Source: Tritrichomonas musculus
Taxonomy: Eukaryota; Parabasalia; Tritrichomonadida; Tritrichomonadidae
Assembly (NCBI GenBank): GCA_039105265.1
Contig: JAPFFF010000004.1
Coordinates: 1,302,001-1,366,000 of the forward strand
Reading direction: 5' to 3'
Length of the DNA: 64,000 bases
Shown piece by piece: positions 49,801 through 58,426 of this stretch (positions are counted from its first letter, which is position 1; the number at the start of each line of letters is the position of its first letter). The notes under the pieces are model-generated. The model had not been told where the DNA came from. It saw only the letters and a list, made by a program, of their open reading frames with translations, and searched no databases. Position numbers and translations under genes: made by a program.

Positions 49801-52800
49801 TGTAATATTAGCAAAAGGTGCATTACAGTTGATTTCTAGAACTGAGAATCCAGTCGCTTTTTTGCCATTCTCAGAAAATGTTGCTCTTGGCGAATATAAC
49901 AATAAAGTGTCAATGTTTTGTGGACACGCTGTTATATCGATTAAATACGATCAAATTTTGAGAATGAATAACCATCTTTATATCCATAAAAATGTTGGCC
50001 TAATCATTTCTTCCTTTCATGCAACTGACATAATCTTGGTCTTCAACAGTACAAATGAAATGAGACAGGCAAACAACTTCATCGTCTCCAAAAGACTTCA
50101 AAAGGAGCAATTGAGTCAGAAAAAGAAAAATAAACAAACTGAAATTCAACAGCTGAATCAACAATTTAATACTGGCCAACCAAAAGATCATATTTCAAAG
50201 TCAAAGACAATGATAAATCCTCCTTTGATTTCAGCTCAAGGCTCTTTGAGTGGCTTCAGCTTGTCTCTGAATTTGAACTCATATTTCTTGAACTTGAATC
50301 AGGTGCAACTTTTCCCTCCATCTCAAAGCTTGCTATTGTTCAACGTGGAATCTTTGTCTTCGGCTTCTTTGCTCTGGAAAAATAACATCATTAGCAACTT
50401 CGACTATTTATTACTGCTGAATTCTTTCGGTGGAAGATCGTTCTTGGACTTGTCGCAGTATCCAGTGGTGCCGTGGATAGCCAAGCCTGATGCTAAAAAC
50501 GCTGGCGAAGATAAAAATCAAAACAACTTTAATGAAGATGGCAAAAAGGAAAATAAAAACAGTGAGAATGCCACAAATAAAGATGAGACATCAATGAATA
50601 ACAACAATAGTGTAAAACCTGATGAAAATCAGAGTAATGAAAGTGAAAAATTAAATCTTGATCAAGATCAAATCAATGAAAACAAACAAATCAAAGATAA
50701 CGAACAAATCAATGAAAACAAACAAATCAATGAAAATGAACAAGTTAATGAAAACAAACAAATCAAAGATAACGAACAAATCAATGAAAACAAACAAATC
50801 AATGAAAATGAACAAATCAATGAAAACAAACAAATCAATGATAACGAACAAGTTATTGAAAACAAACAAATCAATGAAAGTGAGCAAGTTAAAGAAATTG
50901 AACAGTCTAATGAAAGTGAGCAAGTTAAAGACGATGATCAATATAATTATAATTTTAATTCAATTCTTTTTGATCTAAATGAAGATGAAAGTGAGAATGA
51001 AGAGGAAGAAGAAGATTTCAAAAATGCAGATGAGAAAGAAATTGAATTCCAGATGCGAAATCTCGCTCTTCCTATGGGACAGCTCTCCAAGAAGCGCTCC
51101 CGCCACTTTGACCAGACCTACGAACTTTCGGCTCCGATGAAGTACTTCTATGGCTTCCACTACTCGCTTCCTGGCGCTGTTTTCTGGCTTCTCATGCGGA
51201 CGCCTCCGTTCACCTTCTTTCTGTGGGATCTGAATGACGGCTGGGACAACTCGCAGCGTCTTTTTGTCTCACTGAGCGATGCCTACAACTCCGCCGCGAT
51301 GACGAATCCCTCCGATCTTAAAGAGCTTGTTCCTGCCCTTTATCAAGTTCCAGAGTCATTGACGAATGTGTCGAACATCGAGCTCAATGTCTCGAATGAC
51401 AACGTCATATTGCCAGCGTGGTCGAATGACAATCCGTTCTTCTTTACTGAGACTTATTTGAAGCTTCTCAACGCTTCCAATCAGATACAAAAATGGATTG
51501 ATTTGATATTTGGCTACAAACAAAATGGAGACGTTGCTATTGAATTCAAAAACTTGTTTTTGCCATCGTCTTATCACACATCATGCGCTGATGACTTGGA
51601 GATGGACCAAGAGTCCTACAACTCGCAAGTTTTGAACTTCGGACAATGTCCGATTCAACTTTTTAAAAGGGCGCATCAATTCAAATTGACACGCGCAATT
51701 TCGCACTCTAATTCACTCTTCGGATGCAAGTCAACTTCCTTCGCCAGAAAGAAAAGAAGAACAGAGGAACTTCCTTCTTATAGAGTGTCCGAGTTTAGAT
51801 TCGTCTCGTCTGCTCCTGCTCATGCTGATGACAATTATCATCCAATGCATCCGTATCCAATGACTCCTGTTCCGAGTTACAAGAAGAGCTCTTCTCCATT
51901 TGGACCAAGTTCATTGAAAGTGAATACATCGTTCAATGAAAGAAAGAAAACGGTTAGAAGTCAAAATAATTCACCTATCCCCTCATTTTTGACTTCAAAA
52001 AATCAAATTTTTAGAGGATGCAGCAACTTTTTCTCTTGGGAAATGAAAGATATATTGTCTAGCGGTGAATTAATTAACCCTCTTAATTTAAAGTCGTTCA
52101 TGGCTGCTCCTATCGGTAAAATTTATATCGCCCTGCCAAAGGATGCGGCCTTTTATCCTCTCAAATGTTCGGGATCAACTTTCTTCTTCATTATTGATAA
52201 GAAACTAGAATCAATTTCGTTCATTCGAATGTCAGAATCAATGGAGATCGTGTTTGTGAAGTTTTCAAGTGAGTTTGCTTTCGCAAATCATTTGGCTGTG
52301 AGCGACGATGGAATGTTCATCGCAATATCTTTCTCATTCGGAAGAGTTGATGTATATCGAGTTGTGTTCGATGAGACTTTGTTAGAAAAAGATAATGAAA
52401 ACGAAAATAGCAATGGAAGTTTCATTAGTAATTTCATTAAGAATATTAATACAAATTCATCATTTTTCACAAGCTCATCTTCTAAAACTGCTTTCTTATC
52501 AGTTGGATGTCCTAAAGGAATAGTTAAGTTTGGATCATACTCTAATCGAGCTATGATTGACAATGATCAAGCTTTAATTTCATCTTTTTCATGTCACATG
52601 TCAGCTCTTTTACCTCAAGATTTTATATGTGCAAGTGCATTTGATGATGGATCTGTGATACTTTGGAACTTTGCAACAGAAACTCGCCATAGAGTTTTAT
52701 GGCCTTATAATGATTTGATGATATCTGCTTCTAATGCAAATGATCATTTTGAGCAAAATGAAATAAATAGTTTCTATTCTAGCCAAAAAGGAAGTGTAAG

Positions 52801-53554
52801 TTCTTCTACTCATAAAGAAGAAGCAAATAAGCAAAATTTAATTCGACATTCAATGATTCCGGTTTCCCTTGTTTTTGATGCATTCAATGCAGTACTCACT
52901 GTTGCATTTTCATTTGGAATAATACAATATTCAATCAACGGAAGTATACTTCGTGATTACACAATATCAAATCCTCATCAATTTGAAAGCAATCATCCAG
53001 ATAGAAACAGCATCCACGATTCATTACTCGAAGAAGATGAGGATACAATCGAAATTGAATCAAATTTCGAAATCGAGTTAGATAATAAGATTCAAAGAGA
53101 AATTTCAAATATTCACAAAAGTAGGTCTAGTTATCAATTTACAGACTTTAATCAACCAGTTCAGGTCTCAATTACATCTATTGGCGTTCTTGGACTTGAT
53201 TTTATGTTTGATAAACGTCTTCTTATTGTCGGTCTCTCTGACGGCTCCCTTCGCCTTCTTTCTGTTTCCCCAACGAATTACTCATTTGTTGAGGCGGGAA
53301 CAATAAATGCCCATGGTTCTCCTGTTTCATCAATTTTGTGCCAGATTCAGATGATGAGAATTATAACTGTTGATATGTGCGGTATCTCTCGTCTGATTGA
53401 CTTCAGCGTCTCTCTTGATCAAACCTCAGTTGTTGTTCGTTGTAGCTTCTGCGACAATCCACAGTCAACAATCTGCAAAATGTGCCAAATGCCAATCTGC
53501 AGTGGATGCATTGTGAATGGCACCGGACTTTGTAGGAGCTGCTTCCTCAAATAA
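43826..53554 (+). CDS. Giant BEACH-domain protein (LvsA/ALFY/neurobeachin class)
   Basis: A 3242-residue single-exon protein from ATG 43826. Helical ARM-like repeats fill most of the first 1900 residues and surround a concanavalin-A-like domain at about 756-905 (SSASFWFRLPIIHMND, LPSSLTLGDSKIPNS). A BEACH-type PH domain follows at about 1960-2090. The BEACH domain starts near 2165 (LLWKNNIISNFDYLLLLNSFGGRSF, LSQYPVVPWI). It is interrupted by about 180 residues of low complexity, including 15 tandem QINENK/QINENE-type hexads, and resumes at about 2405 (RNLALPMGQLSK, YGFHYSLPG, RTPPFTFFLWDLNDGWD, WIDLIFGYKQNG). WD40 blades (about 2700-3195) precede a C-terminal Cys cluster, CSFCDN...CKMCQMPICSGC...CRSC, FYVE/treble-clef-like as in ALFY. 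Such proteins act in lysosomal and vesicle traffic. Confidence 0.92.
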   Translation: MFRGIGNFFHGSSPPKQNAAKQDSDYSLISMFSQNLTAFSNIKKGDPLKKVLFLDLISHFQIIFNNSNPKNLFDEETKNIFINYLDICAKYGMIIFDEDDDAIDNFFDSIVFTASLFDNVIPNADRFFEFFCALVNKVQENPLLLTKSQILLLILFKSPQFFAQFLLNDGLCVVFSSIFLTNDKSFLKPQEMFLNIIYKSSSIETFSQVPFSNVTSFNFFLDMLKPILDEYERQNPEQSQSLINNTENSKENNKKLYLKNACIYVSLYIKAFRNSCPSLITNFNSVGGFSILNRIFIYDEDDNASSVFYKYLLEEEETDKTILSNLIDLYQNEKTNSNMRTSMISLLFTKNNDENEPGSTKYKVNPLFTTIMKMAPLSSFFKRPPFLNRKGLEYCSYLVKFYLKQNLNRASVILNQVMMIIGFPEDDQIPSDLYFQLIIDEYQIGEIKIGMLLDNHFNFINDFLLKPTVKEITSYYHHNKMSFTLLYYVYISNEAKQYKFNIIQKVVFVLNYIFDQLKNSSEKKIEIETECNQYIDFLFSLLESSFSVNICKFLLSYLEKPPIMKVLTMTLKKKVDYFDLFFQSDGFSFLTNYINKSSTNPNYSSILDLLSSLSYFYHHPQIDEWILKQPIESPLFKFPKEMMSKIAFGSDSNILHIPSFLPFCDDFDCNYEFNLYLAGKFGVPACLRIGIPIVKIPHISLIANRFITPDLIRIAFREHKKIIPEFVNIYRPHFSLYELIPRPINLTKTAPSYLNYEKQFSSASFWFRLPIIHMNDQSVTLMSVSNEILRLYVRNDILVIKTNKEKVKVPKIINTEWHNIIVTFLGKRNIINTCAIRIDNLILCDTVELKIEEQSFLPSSLTLGDSKIPNSVPIQFSKNIIISENALNSDQASKIYQNGLIHPTQKIKTTTKSQFAFEVHYLGFPSYYRTKTEIEDIFDFLDHLESIDEYKCIFNVLLNLQHLNQINFNYFWSRLYISLKRQKNLICQELPYFVHLSTKNLLEVPFRMKEINIFLSDTEIYFVFNFESIKNLLDSILNDNSIDWNCLENYDLTNSLLSIIRSGIKEEIQLLLVPILNKLLKANQTASKLKNFMNSVISMSDISNTFDMFNSMIQFDKLIKIPKSSEFWNSEVINQLLISFVESAKICVEEVYTLKQLLVLMYLYFDEKASILADLLAFYSYRNPNYLKKYPQNLVNYIFSSLSDNSKMWKAALSILTNEIKIKSHSNENKKKLLDIKRPDFLPVILSMLESLAAKCSHSIIQQKQKKNSKSFKLFSKIVKKLLNIESSQFYFLYQEKNCDKYLNSLLFLGIIPNSYLSDSIENLNKNSNRQLKILSHFSIDPPSKSEVKDIISLITPSNLFTPINVPEKFYNEQQTIQSNSSLDFPNDLEDCQPLIEFIKESNLLELFISILFAENDTAINTSNNTNNYDNYNSNSIFNDIFDLNLIGIDDDGGENSSSDYRPRSKSLDAISSSSNSFSLRYFERYLLDFLNGTALMYLNYWKEIANLLIFKILNRIYSSNLPNSINYLKSTFEGIHKCIIPGVFAENYLDLMELVFLIFKKGEFTIDQFLNDDKYLEYYREFLLMVFHFSPLKKKDYKYDKNTKDPIFDILMKNKDFVFTKTIFNDNKFASLWLHASRIYNQAMSANLSTENETNSPKNEDKSTDPGICCMSFLLAVIDNSVVSSYDPALNEDLWNSFLSRDLFDSQDVESKINKMNSIIEMKQNIKIKAAEIELISHIYRAVNLSVEQNLTFYKINIRQRQNERMMFLHNQIARKRRLANANVSSSLSKNDNDYIRSFHLSPLSYPIHQSRAITPSPYRIKSPPSSSSSSSLQEGERVSQHLSKSDYALSYFICKERIKVIEKCGLLNCSPEWCFFNSNDNDYKEFSSVFEYSQIIEQGPPSTLSLFEDAFEEYFTTSSNSNSLISLSLNSLTSLSSLSSLPTLQSVNSTQSYNTPRTKKLNYLMFDVSFLYYIHTIPSVLFLTDNYLLIVILAKGALQLISRTENPVAFLPFSENVALGEYNNKVSMFCGHAVISIKYDQILRMNNHLYIHKNVGLIISSFHATDIILVFNSTNEMRQANNFIVSKRLQKEQLSQKKKNKQTEIQQLNQQFNTGQPKDHISKSKTMINPPLISAQGSLSGFSLSLNLNSYFLNLNQVQLFPPSQSLLLFNVESLSSASLLWKNNIISNFDYLLLLNSFGGRSFLDLSQYPVVPWIAKPDAKNAGEDKNQNNFNEDGKKENKNSENATNKDETSMNNNNSVKPDENQSNESEKLNLDQDQINENKQIKDNEQINENKQINENEQVNENKQIKDNEQINENKQINENEQINENKQINDNEQVIENKQINESEQVKEIEQSNESEQVKDDDQYNYNFNSILFDLNEDESENEEEEEDFKNADEKEIEFQMRNLALPMGQLSKKRSRHFDQTYELSAPMKYFYGFHYSLPGAVFWLLMRTPPFTFFLWDLNDGWDNSQRLFVSLSDAYNSAAMTNPSDLKELVPALYQVPESLTNVSNIELNVSNDNVILPAWSNDNPFFFTETYLKLLNASNQIQKWIDLIFGYKQNGDVAIEFKNLFLPSSYHTSCADDLEMDQESYNSQVLNFGQCPIQLFKRAHQFKLTRAISHSNSLFGCKSTSFARKKRRTEELPSYRVSEFRFVSSAPAHADDNYHPMHPYPMTPVPSYKKSSSPFGPSSLKVNTSFNERKKTVRSQNNSPIPSFLTSKNQIFRGCSNFFSWEMKDILSSGELINPLNLKSFMAAPIGKIYIALPKDAAFYPLKCSGSTFFFIIDKKLESISFIRMSESMEIVFVKFSSEFAFANHLAVSDDGMFIAISFSFGRVDVYRVVFDETLLEKDNENENSNGSFISNFIKNINTNSSFFTSSSSKTAFLSVGCPKGIVKFGSYSNRAMIDNDQALISSFSCHMSALLPQDFICASAFDDGSVILWNFATETRHRVLWPYNDLMISASNANDHFEQNEINSFYSSQKGSVSSSTHKEEANKQNLIRHSMIPVSLVFDAFNAVLTVAFSFGIIQYSINGSILRDYTISNPHQFESNHPDRNSIHDSLLEEDEDTIEIESNFEIELDNKIQREISNIHKSRSSYQFTDFNQPVQVSITSIGVLGLDFMFDKRLLIVGLSDGSLRLLSVSPTNYSFVEAGTINAHGSPVSSILCQIQMMRIITVDMCGISRLIDFSVSLDQTSVVVRCSFCDNPQSTICKMCQMPICSGCIVNGTGLCRSCFLK
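50669..50938 (+). repeat. 18-bp coding minisatellite within the BEACH gene
   Basis: About 15 tandem copies encode hexapeptides of type Q-I-N-E-N-K alternating with Q-I-N-E-N-E, with drift at the ends (QVKEIE, QSNESE). It sits inside the BEACH domain between its first strands and the rest. The strict Lys/Glu alternation makes a charged helical spacer. Confidence 0.9.
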
Positions 53555-54282
53555 GAAAAAAAAAAAAAATAATTGAATCATTCAGATTTATTTATTTCTG
53601 TTTGTAATAAAAATTTATTTCTTAATGTTTACTCTTTTGGTTTTATCATTGACAAAATAATTTTTTTGACTCAATATTCTTCACTAGGTATGAAGTTCTA
53701 CAAAAATCATGAAAAGTATTTAGTATGTTATGATAATCAATGAAATCTTGAGAATATATTAAAGAACTTATGATAATAAATAGTAGTGACGTAGAGAAGC
53801 AAGAATCTTGTGAGGTGTATGATCACAAAGTTAATGATCCAAGTCCATCTATCACTTATTTTAATTTTATACACAATTTCTAATACATTTTTTAGTATTC
53901 ATGAATTTTCATTTTTAAGTACTTCTGAGAGTAATAAATACATAAAATAGATTTCCGATAAAATAATTTAGTTTTTATTATTTAATGAAAATGATAATCT
54001 GCTTGTAAATGACAAAATAAAGAAAAAGTTCAGGAGATATTGTAAGTAATAACTTGTTTCAAAAGTAAGATTTTTTTTTCATAAAAATGAGATCACCGAA
54101 ATTTCCATTAAACTGTTATACCGCGATATGTGGAATTGACAATAAGATCAGTATAAGGTAAAGCTTATATGTTATACCTTACAAATTTACCTTGTAAACT
54201 AAAAATTGGTATAAATTTTTATATATATGAATTTTTTTCACTTTTTCACTATATTTCAAACAACTTTTATTTCATCAAAAAA
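53555..54282. other. AT-rich intergenic region
   Basis: It begins with a run of about 13 A straight after the BEACH stop. No gene, repeat or RNA is recognised. The next gene's ATG is preceded by TTATTTCATCAAAAAA. Confidence 0.5.
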
Positions 54283-55854
54283 ATGAATCAACCTAATGAA
54301 GAATTATCTTTTGCCCCTTTTCACTTAAAAAGGCCACACAATCCGCCAAATAGTGTGCCTTACAAAACAATTTCTAAAACAATTCACGAGCTTATAACTT
54401 TTCCTTCGTTTTTAAATATATTATATTCCTATTCAGAGGTATCTTATCTCCGCTCATGTTTTCCAAACCCAGAAATATCATCAGATAAAATTTCTAATTT
54501 AGTTTCTCAATATAGTCAATCTTCGGCAAACCATCAAAAAATTCTTGAAGAACTTAATTCAATAATCATTAAAGAAAATAGTTATCAATCTGTTTTTGAT
54601 GCATTTAAATCAATTCATTTAACAGAAACTGTTATAAATTGGTTACAACCTTCAGCTCCGCCTATTGAAAAATGTTTAATTTTGAATATCATTTCTTTTT
54701 GTCTACCTTTTTTAGAGGTTCCTAAAAAAACGCTTTCAACAGTTTGGAAATCAATTTTTCAGTCTGTATTATCAACAAATGAAGGAACTTGTATTAAAAA
54801 GCATTTTTTGGTCCTACTGCAAATTGCGGATATAATTTGTAATCTTCAACCAAGTGATGAACCAATTCTTCGTTATTCTTGTCCTCAAGAATCTAGTCTT
54901 TTATCTTCAACTAGCAATCCTCTCGTTTTTCCTTTGCTTTTTTATGGAGAACCTCCAAAATCATACGATGTTGGTGATGAAGTTTTACAAAGAATATCTG
55001 AATATGATAAATCATATCTAGAATATGTATTAAAAGGTACCTTTTCGTCGGAAACTAAAAATGAAGATTGTCGAAATTTCCTAATAGTGAATGGTGGATT
55101 ATTGAGTCAATTTGTTCAGCTTATAAATCAATTATGCTTCACATCATCAAGAGTAGTTTCTCCTAAAACAGATATTGATCTTGTTTATAAGCCATCAAAT
55201 TTAACTGAGACAGAAAAGTTTGACAGACTTCGTGAAAATGATATTATATGTTTCACAGTCTGGTCAATAGTTCATGTTATCAACAAATTACTCACGAAAT
55301 CTAATTTTATGGACTCTGCTTTATTCCAATGTTTTATATCAAATAGAATTGGAGGGAAAAATCTAATTATGACTTGCTTAAAATGTTTTCCTTTTGAACT
55401 AACTGATGTTGAAAAAGTTGAAGAAATTTCTACTGAAAAATTAGCTTATAAAGAGGATAATCCAATACCTTCAATGTTTGAAATAGCACTTGCACTATCT
55501 TTGCATGTCACAGCAGATCTGGTTTCTGATTCTTTCAGAATAATGCAACAATATGTTACTGATAAAGATGTTAAAAATATAGTTAAATTTGCAGAATCAG
55601 TTGAAAATACATTTATAAAATCAGAAGCAGCATATGCAGTATCCAAATATTCAAGATGGATTCCTGCACAATTGAAGAAAAAGCCAAACATACAGATTAT
55701 CAATTTCTTATTTTTGAATCTTGAAGAGTTTGAGTTATTTGAGAAATTCAACAAAGATAACAAGCCTGATGTAACTCCCAAATATATAGGTCCCAATCAT
55801 ATTGAACAAATTAAGAAACATTTATCAAACTTGAATTTGCAAATTTATATATGA
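54283..55854 (+). CDS. Hypothetical helical protein, 523 residues
   Basis: I start it at ATG 54283 (MNQPNEEL). The frame is open to an ATG at 54169, but that 38-residue extension is aromatic-rich spacer-like sequence. The protein is largely alpha-helical, with ARM/HEAT-like segments (TVINWLQPSAPPIEKCLILNI, KKHFLVLLQIADIICNL, GLLSQFVQLINQLCF, CFTVWSIVHVINKLL). A proline-rich turn and no membrane segment are seen. I do not recognise the family. The host-like codon use and clean frame make it a real gene. Confidence 0.65.
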   Translation: MNQPNEELSFAPFHLKRPHNPPNSVPYKTISKTIHELITFPSFLNILYSYSEVSYLRSCFPNPEISSDKISNLVSQYSQSSANHQKILEELNSIIIKENSYQSVFDAFKSIHLTETVINWLQPSAPPIEKCLILNIISFCLPFLEVPKKTLSTVWKSIFQSVLSTNEGTCIKKHFLVLLQIADIICNLQPSDEPILRYSCPQESSLLSSTSNPLVFPLLFYGEPPKSYDVGDEVLQRISEYDKSYLEYVLKGTFSSETKNEDCRNFLIVNGGLLSQFVQLINQLCFTSSRVVSPKTDIDLVYKPSNLTETEKFDRLRENDIICFTVWSIVHVINKLLTKSNFMDSALFQCFISNRIGGKNLIMTCLKCFPFELTDVEKVEEISTEKLAYKEDNPIPSMFEIALALSLHVTADLVSDSFRIMQQYVTDKDVKNIVKFAESVENTFIKSEAAYAVSKYSRWIPAQLKKKPNIQIINFLFLNLEEFELFEKFNKDNKPDVTPKYIGPNHIEQIKKHLSNLNLQIYI

Positions 55855-56035
55855 TTTTTTATATCATTTTTGAATAAACGTGTTAAAATTCATTTTATCG
55901 TATATAATATCGAATGTTCTTTTTTATACTTGAATATTGTTTTTCTTTTTCATTTTGATTGAAAAAAATAATAATAATTTGTTCGATGTTTTTTTACTAA
56001 CATATGAAAGATATATTAAAAACATTTTTTAGCAT

Positions 56036-57376
56036 TTAAAAAGGATCCGCTACATCATATGAGCTTTCTTCGTTATCAGTAAAATTCATATTTTCGTCAA
56101 TATCATCATTAGCATCTAATGGATCAACAGGCTTGAATAAAAATGCAATGAAGAAAATATAAGTTGCTACTGATGCAAAAGTAAAAATTTGAATCGCATG
56201 ATTTGATGATATTAAAGGTCCAATAGATCCATCCCGTTCGAAATTAAATACAATGGTAGAGGTAAAAAAAATCATGTAAAACACAATAACTTTTTCAAAA
56301 ACATTTTGTGTTTTGGATAGCATGGCAGAAACCATTAAAAGAGAAAAGCAAACTGCGACGCCGAAAAACTTTAAAAATGATAAGATCATTAGAGCGTTTG
56401 CATCAATATGTTCTGAATAATGATTAAGATATTCATTTACAAAGAAAATAAATCCTGAAATAATAAAAGGAAAACTTACCCTAATTAGTGTGGACTTTGA
56501 AAAGTTTAGTTGGATAATGCGTGGTAAATCCAGGATAATTAAAGTTGATGAAGATGCAGAAAAAACTAATAATATTGCGAAAAGTGAGTCCAAAAATGGA
56601 ATAAGTGGGGATTCTGTAAAATATGATAATATGTAAAAAGGATCTGAGCTAAAAACAATTAGAATTATGTTGAAATGCATCACTTTTAATTGTATAGGAG
56701 TCGAAGTTTTGTCATAATCAAGCGTATTGAAATAAAATAGCCAAATAATGCCACATATGAAAAAAATAAGTCGTATCAAGGTTTCTATGCAAATATGAGA
56801 AGCACTGCTATAAGTAAAAATGAAAGCACCTGAATATTCTGAGTTTTCTTCCTTTTCAATTAATGAAGATTTAAATTTCAATACGATTTCTGTATCAAGG
56901 TGAACAAAATCAGCAACTCCTCTATTATAAAGCCGAATTTTGTCAGAAACTTTTGATTGTTTAGTAAAATGAACTTTGTGGGTTTTTGATATATCGCTAT
57001 ATAAAATTTCAGAACGTTTACCTTTTTTGTTTTTAATAGTTAACGACGCATCAACAAAATCTGTTATATCATCAGTATCATGTTTTCTAATAAGAATCAT
57101 ATCAAGCGTAATGAATTCATTCAAAAAGTTAAAGTTTCCAATCTTGAGAAGAAATTTTCTAGTATTTGAAACAGTTGTGCTTTGATCGAATGGAACTGTT
57201 TCGATATGATAAAATGGTGGTCCAAATTTGTGAGAGGTTATAAATAAAACATTGGCAATTGTAAAAAAAAATAAAAAACTATATTTCTGTTTTTTTGACA
57301 TTGCATCAATCTGGCGAATAAAATCACCAGATATTTGTTCAACAGGAATTTCTTTGAGATTTCTAAAATCCTTCAT
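56036..57376 (-). CDS. Wntless/TMEM181-like GOLD-seven-TM protein
   Basis: A 446-residue membrane protein from ATG 57376. An N-terminal membrane segment (YSFLFFFTIANVLFITS) is followed by a beta-rich lumenal domain of about 140 residues (VDASLTIKNKKGK, DTEIVLKFKSSLI), then about seven hydrophobic helices (ETLIRLIFFICGIIWLF, LIPFLDSLFAILLVFSA, and others). The block SSDPFYILSYFTESPLIPFLDSLF corresponds to the N-D-P-F region of the Wntless-like family (PF06664 type). The C-terminus is acidic and cytosolic. Members act in secretory and endosomal traffic of cargo or as receptor-like proteins. It is convergent with the preceding helical protein. Confidence 0.6.
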   Translation of the reverse strand: MKDFRNLKEIPVEQISGDFIRQIDAMSKKQKYSFLFFFTIANVLFITSHKFGPPFYHIETVPFDQSTTVSNTRKFLLKIGNFNFLNEFITLDMILIRKHDTDDITDFVDASLTIKNKKGKRSEILYSDISKTHKVHFTKQSKVSDKIRLYNRGVADFVHLDTEIVLKFKSSLIEKEENSEYSGAFIFTYSSASHICIETLIRLIFFICGIIWLFYFNTLDYDKTSTPIQLKVMHFNIILIVFSSDPFYILSYFTESPLIPFLDSLFAILLVFSASSSTLIILDLPRIIQLNFSKSTLIRVSFPFIISGFIFFVNEYLNHYSEHIDANALMILSFLKFFGVAVCFSLLMVSAMLSKTQNVFEKVIVFYMIFFTSTIVFNFERDGSIGPLISSNHAIQIFTFASVATYIFFIAFLFKPVDPLDANDDIDENMNFTDNEESSYDVADPF

Positions 57377-57855
57377 TTTGTATAAATAACTTTTTATTAA
57401 TGATCATTCAAAAAGTTGGGCCTCATGCGATATTGAATTTGGACTCAAATGGCATGTCTTAGGTGTATATAGCATTTTAGAAAGGCGATTTAAAAAATAA
57501 GGACGATAAGAAAAGCATTTCTATAAAATTATTAAATAATGATACTTTATTAATTTTGCTCAGTTTGAAATTAAAATAGAGTGATTCTTCCGATTCGAGC
57601 TGAAATCAATTTATATAAATAAAACAAATATTTAAGTTCCATTGCAAATTTCTTTGTAAAATTATATCTTAATAATGTGGTCAAATATGGTATTGCGTAG
57701 ATTTGATTAAAGTATTTTGATGCATATCATTATAGCTAATAATAATGCTTAAAAAATAAAACGATTTGAATAAATATTACTCACAAAAAAAAAGTTGAGA
57801 ATAATAGGTAGGTGATTGCAATAATAAGAATTAGTAAATCTTATCAATACAAACT
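57377..57855. other. AT-rich intergenic region
   Basis: It holds the upstream region of the membrane-protein gene and the downstream region of the RRM gene. No structured element is seen. Confidence 0.5.
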
Positions 57856-58386
57856 TTAAACCGATTTTTTTTCTGGTCCGCCAGTTTCTGAATCAGTGCC
57901 ATACTCAGAATCAGATTCAGAAAAACTTTCTGTTGATGCAGCCGAACCTTGGTCAAAAATTGGTTTCATTTGCTCTGATTTTCCTGTCTGCAATCTTGCC
58001 GGAGTAATTGTTCTTGGGTCAACTAATTTTGATTTTTCATGAGGTTTGAAGTCTTGATGATCGACAGCTATCGTACGGCCAAGTAATGTTATTCCATTTA
58101 GATTATCGATAGCAAGAACAGCCGATCTTGGGTCTTCATAAGCCATTAAGCAAGTACCACGAGAAGCTCCTGTTTTTTCGTCACGAACAAGTTCCATTGA
58201 TACAATTGTTCCATATTGCTCAAATATTGTTGCAATGTCACCTTCTGAAAGAGAAAAGGATAAACCGCGTACTATGATCCATGGACAATCGCGAAAATCG
58301 TTATGAAAAGATTGATACGTGTCAAATATTCCACGTTCGAGCTCAATTTCTTGGAATCTTTGTATTTCTTTTGCTCTGAGTGCCAT
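57856..58386 (-). CDS. RBMX2/Ist3 (Snu17)-like splicing factor
   Basis: A 176-residue protein from ATG 58386. The N-terminal helix EIQRFQEIELERGIF and SFHNDFRDCPWIIVRGL match the conserved lead of RBMX2/Ist3. The RRM has RNP2 WIIVRGL and RNP1 RGTCLMAYE, and the block YEDPRSAVLAIDNLNGITLLGRTIAVDH is nearly diagnostic. In yeast and animals this protein is part of the RES complex of the activated spliceosome, which helps splicing and pre-mRNA retention. The tail is Ser/Glu-rich with SESDSEYGTDSETGG, a likely kinase target. It is divergent from the importin-like gene with 40 bp between the ATGs. Trichomonads have few introns but a working spliceosome. Confidence 0.87.
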   Translation of the reverse strand: MALRAKEIQRFQEIELERGIFDTYQSFHNDFRDCPWIIVRGLSFSLSEGDIATIFEQYGTIVSMELVRDEKTGASRGTCLMAYEDPRSAVLAIDNLNGITLLGRTIAVDHQDFKPHEKSKLVDPRTITPARLQTGKSEQMKPIFDQGSAASTESFSESDSEYGTDSETGGPEKKSV

Positions 58387-58426
58387 TCTAAATGTGTGAA
58401 TGAAATGTGAAATAAAAAAAATATAA
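58387..58426. promoter_or_regulatory. 40-bp shared divergent promoter region
   Basis: Only 40 bp lie between the two ATGs. The segment includes TGTGAATGAAATGTGAAA and an A-rich run, with no room for long untranslated leaders, so both genes must start very close to their ATGs as is usual in trichomonads. Confidence 0.5.

Noticed and set aside
50651-50978. Open frames on both strands across the QINENK repeat
   Set aside because: Shadow frames of the tandem 18-bp unit inside the BEACH gene.
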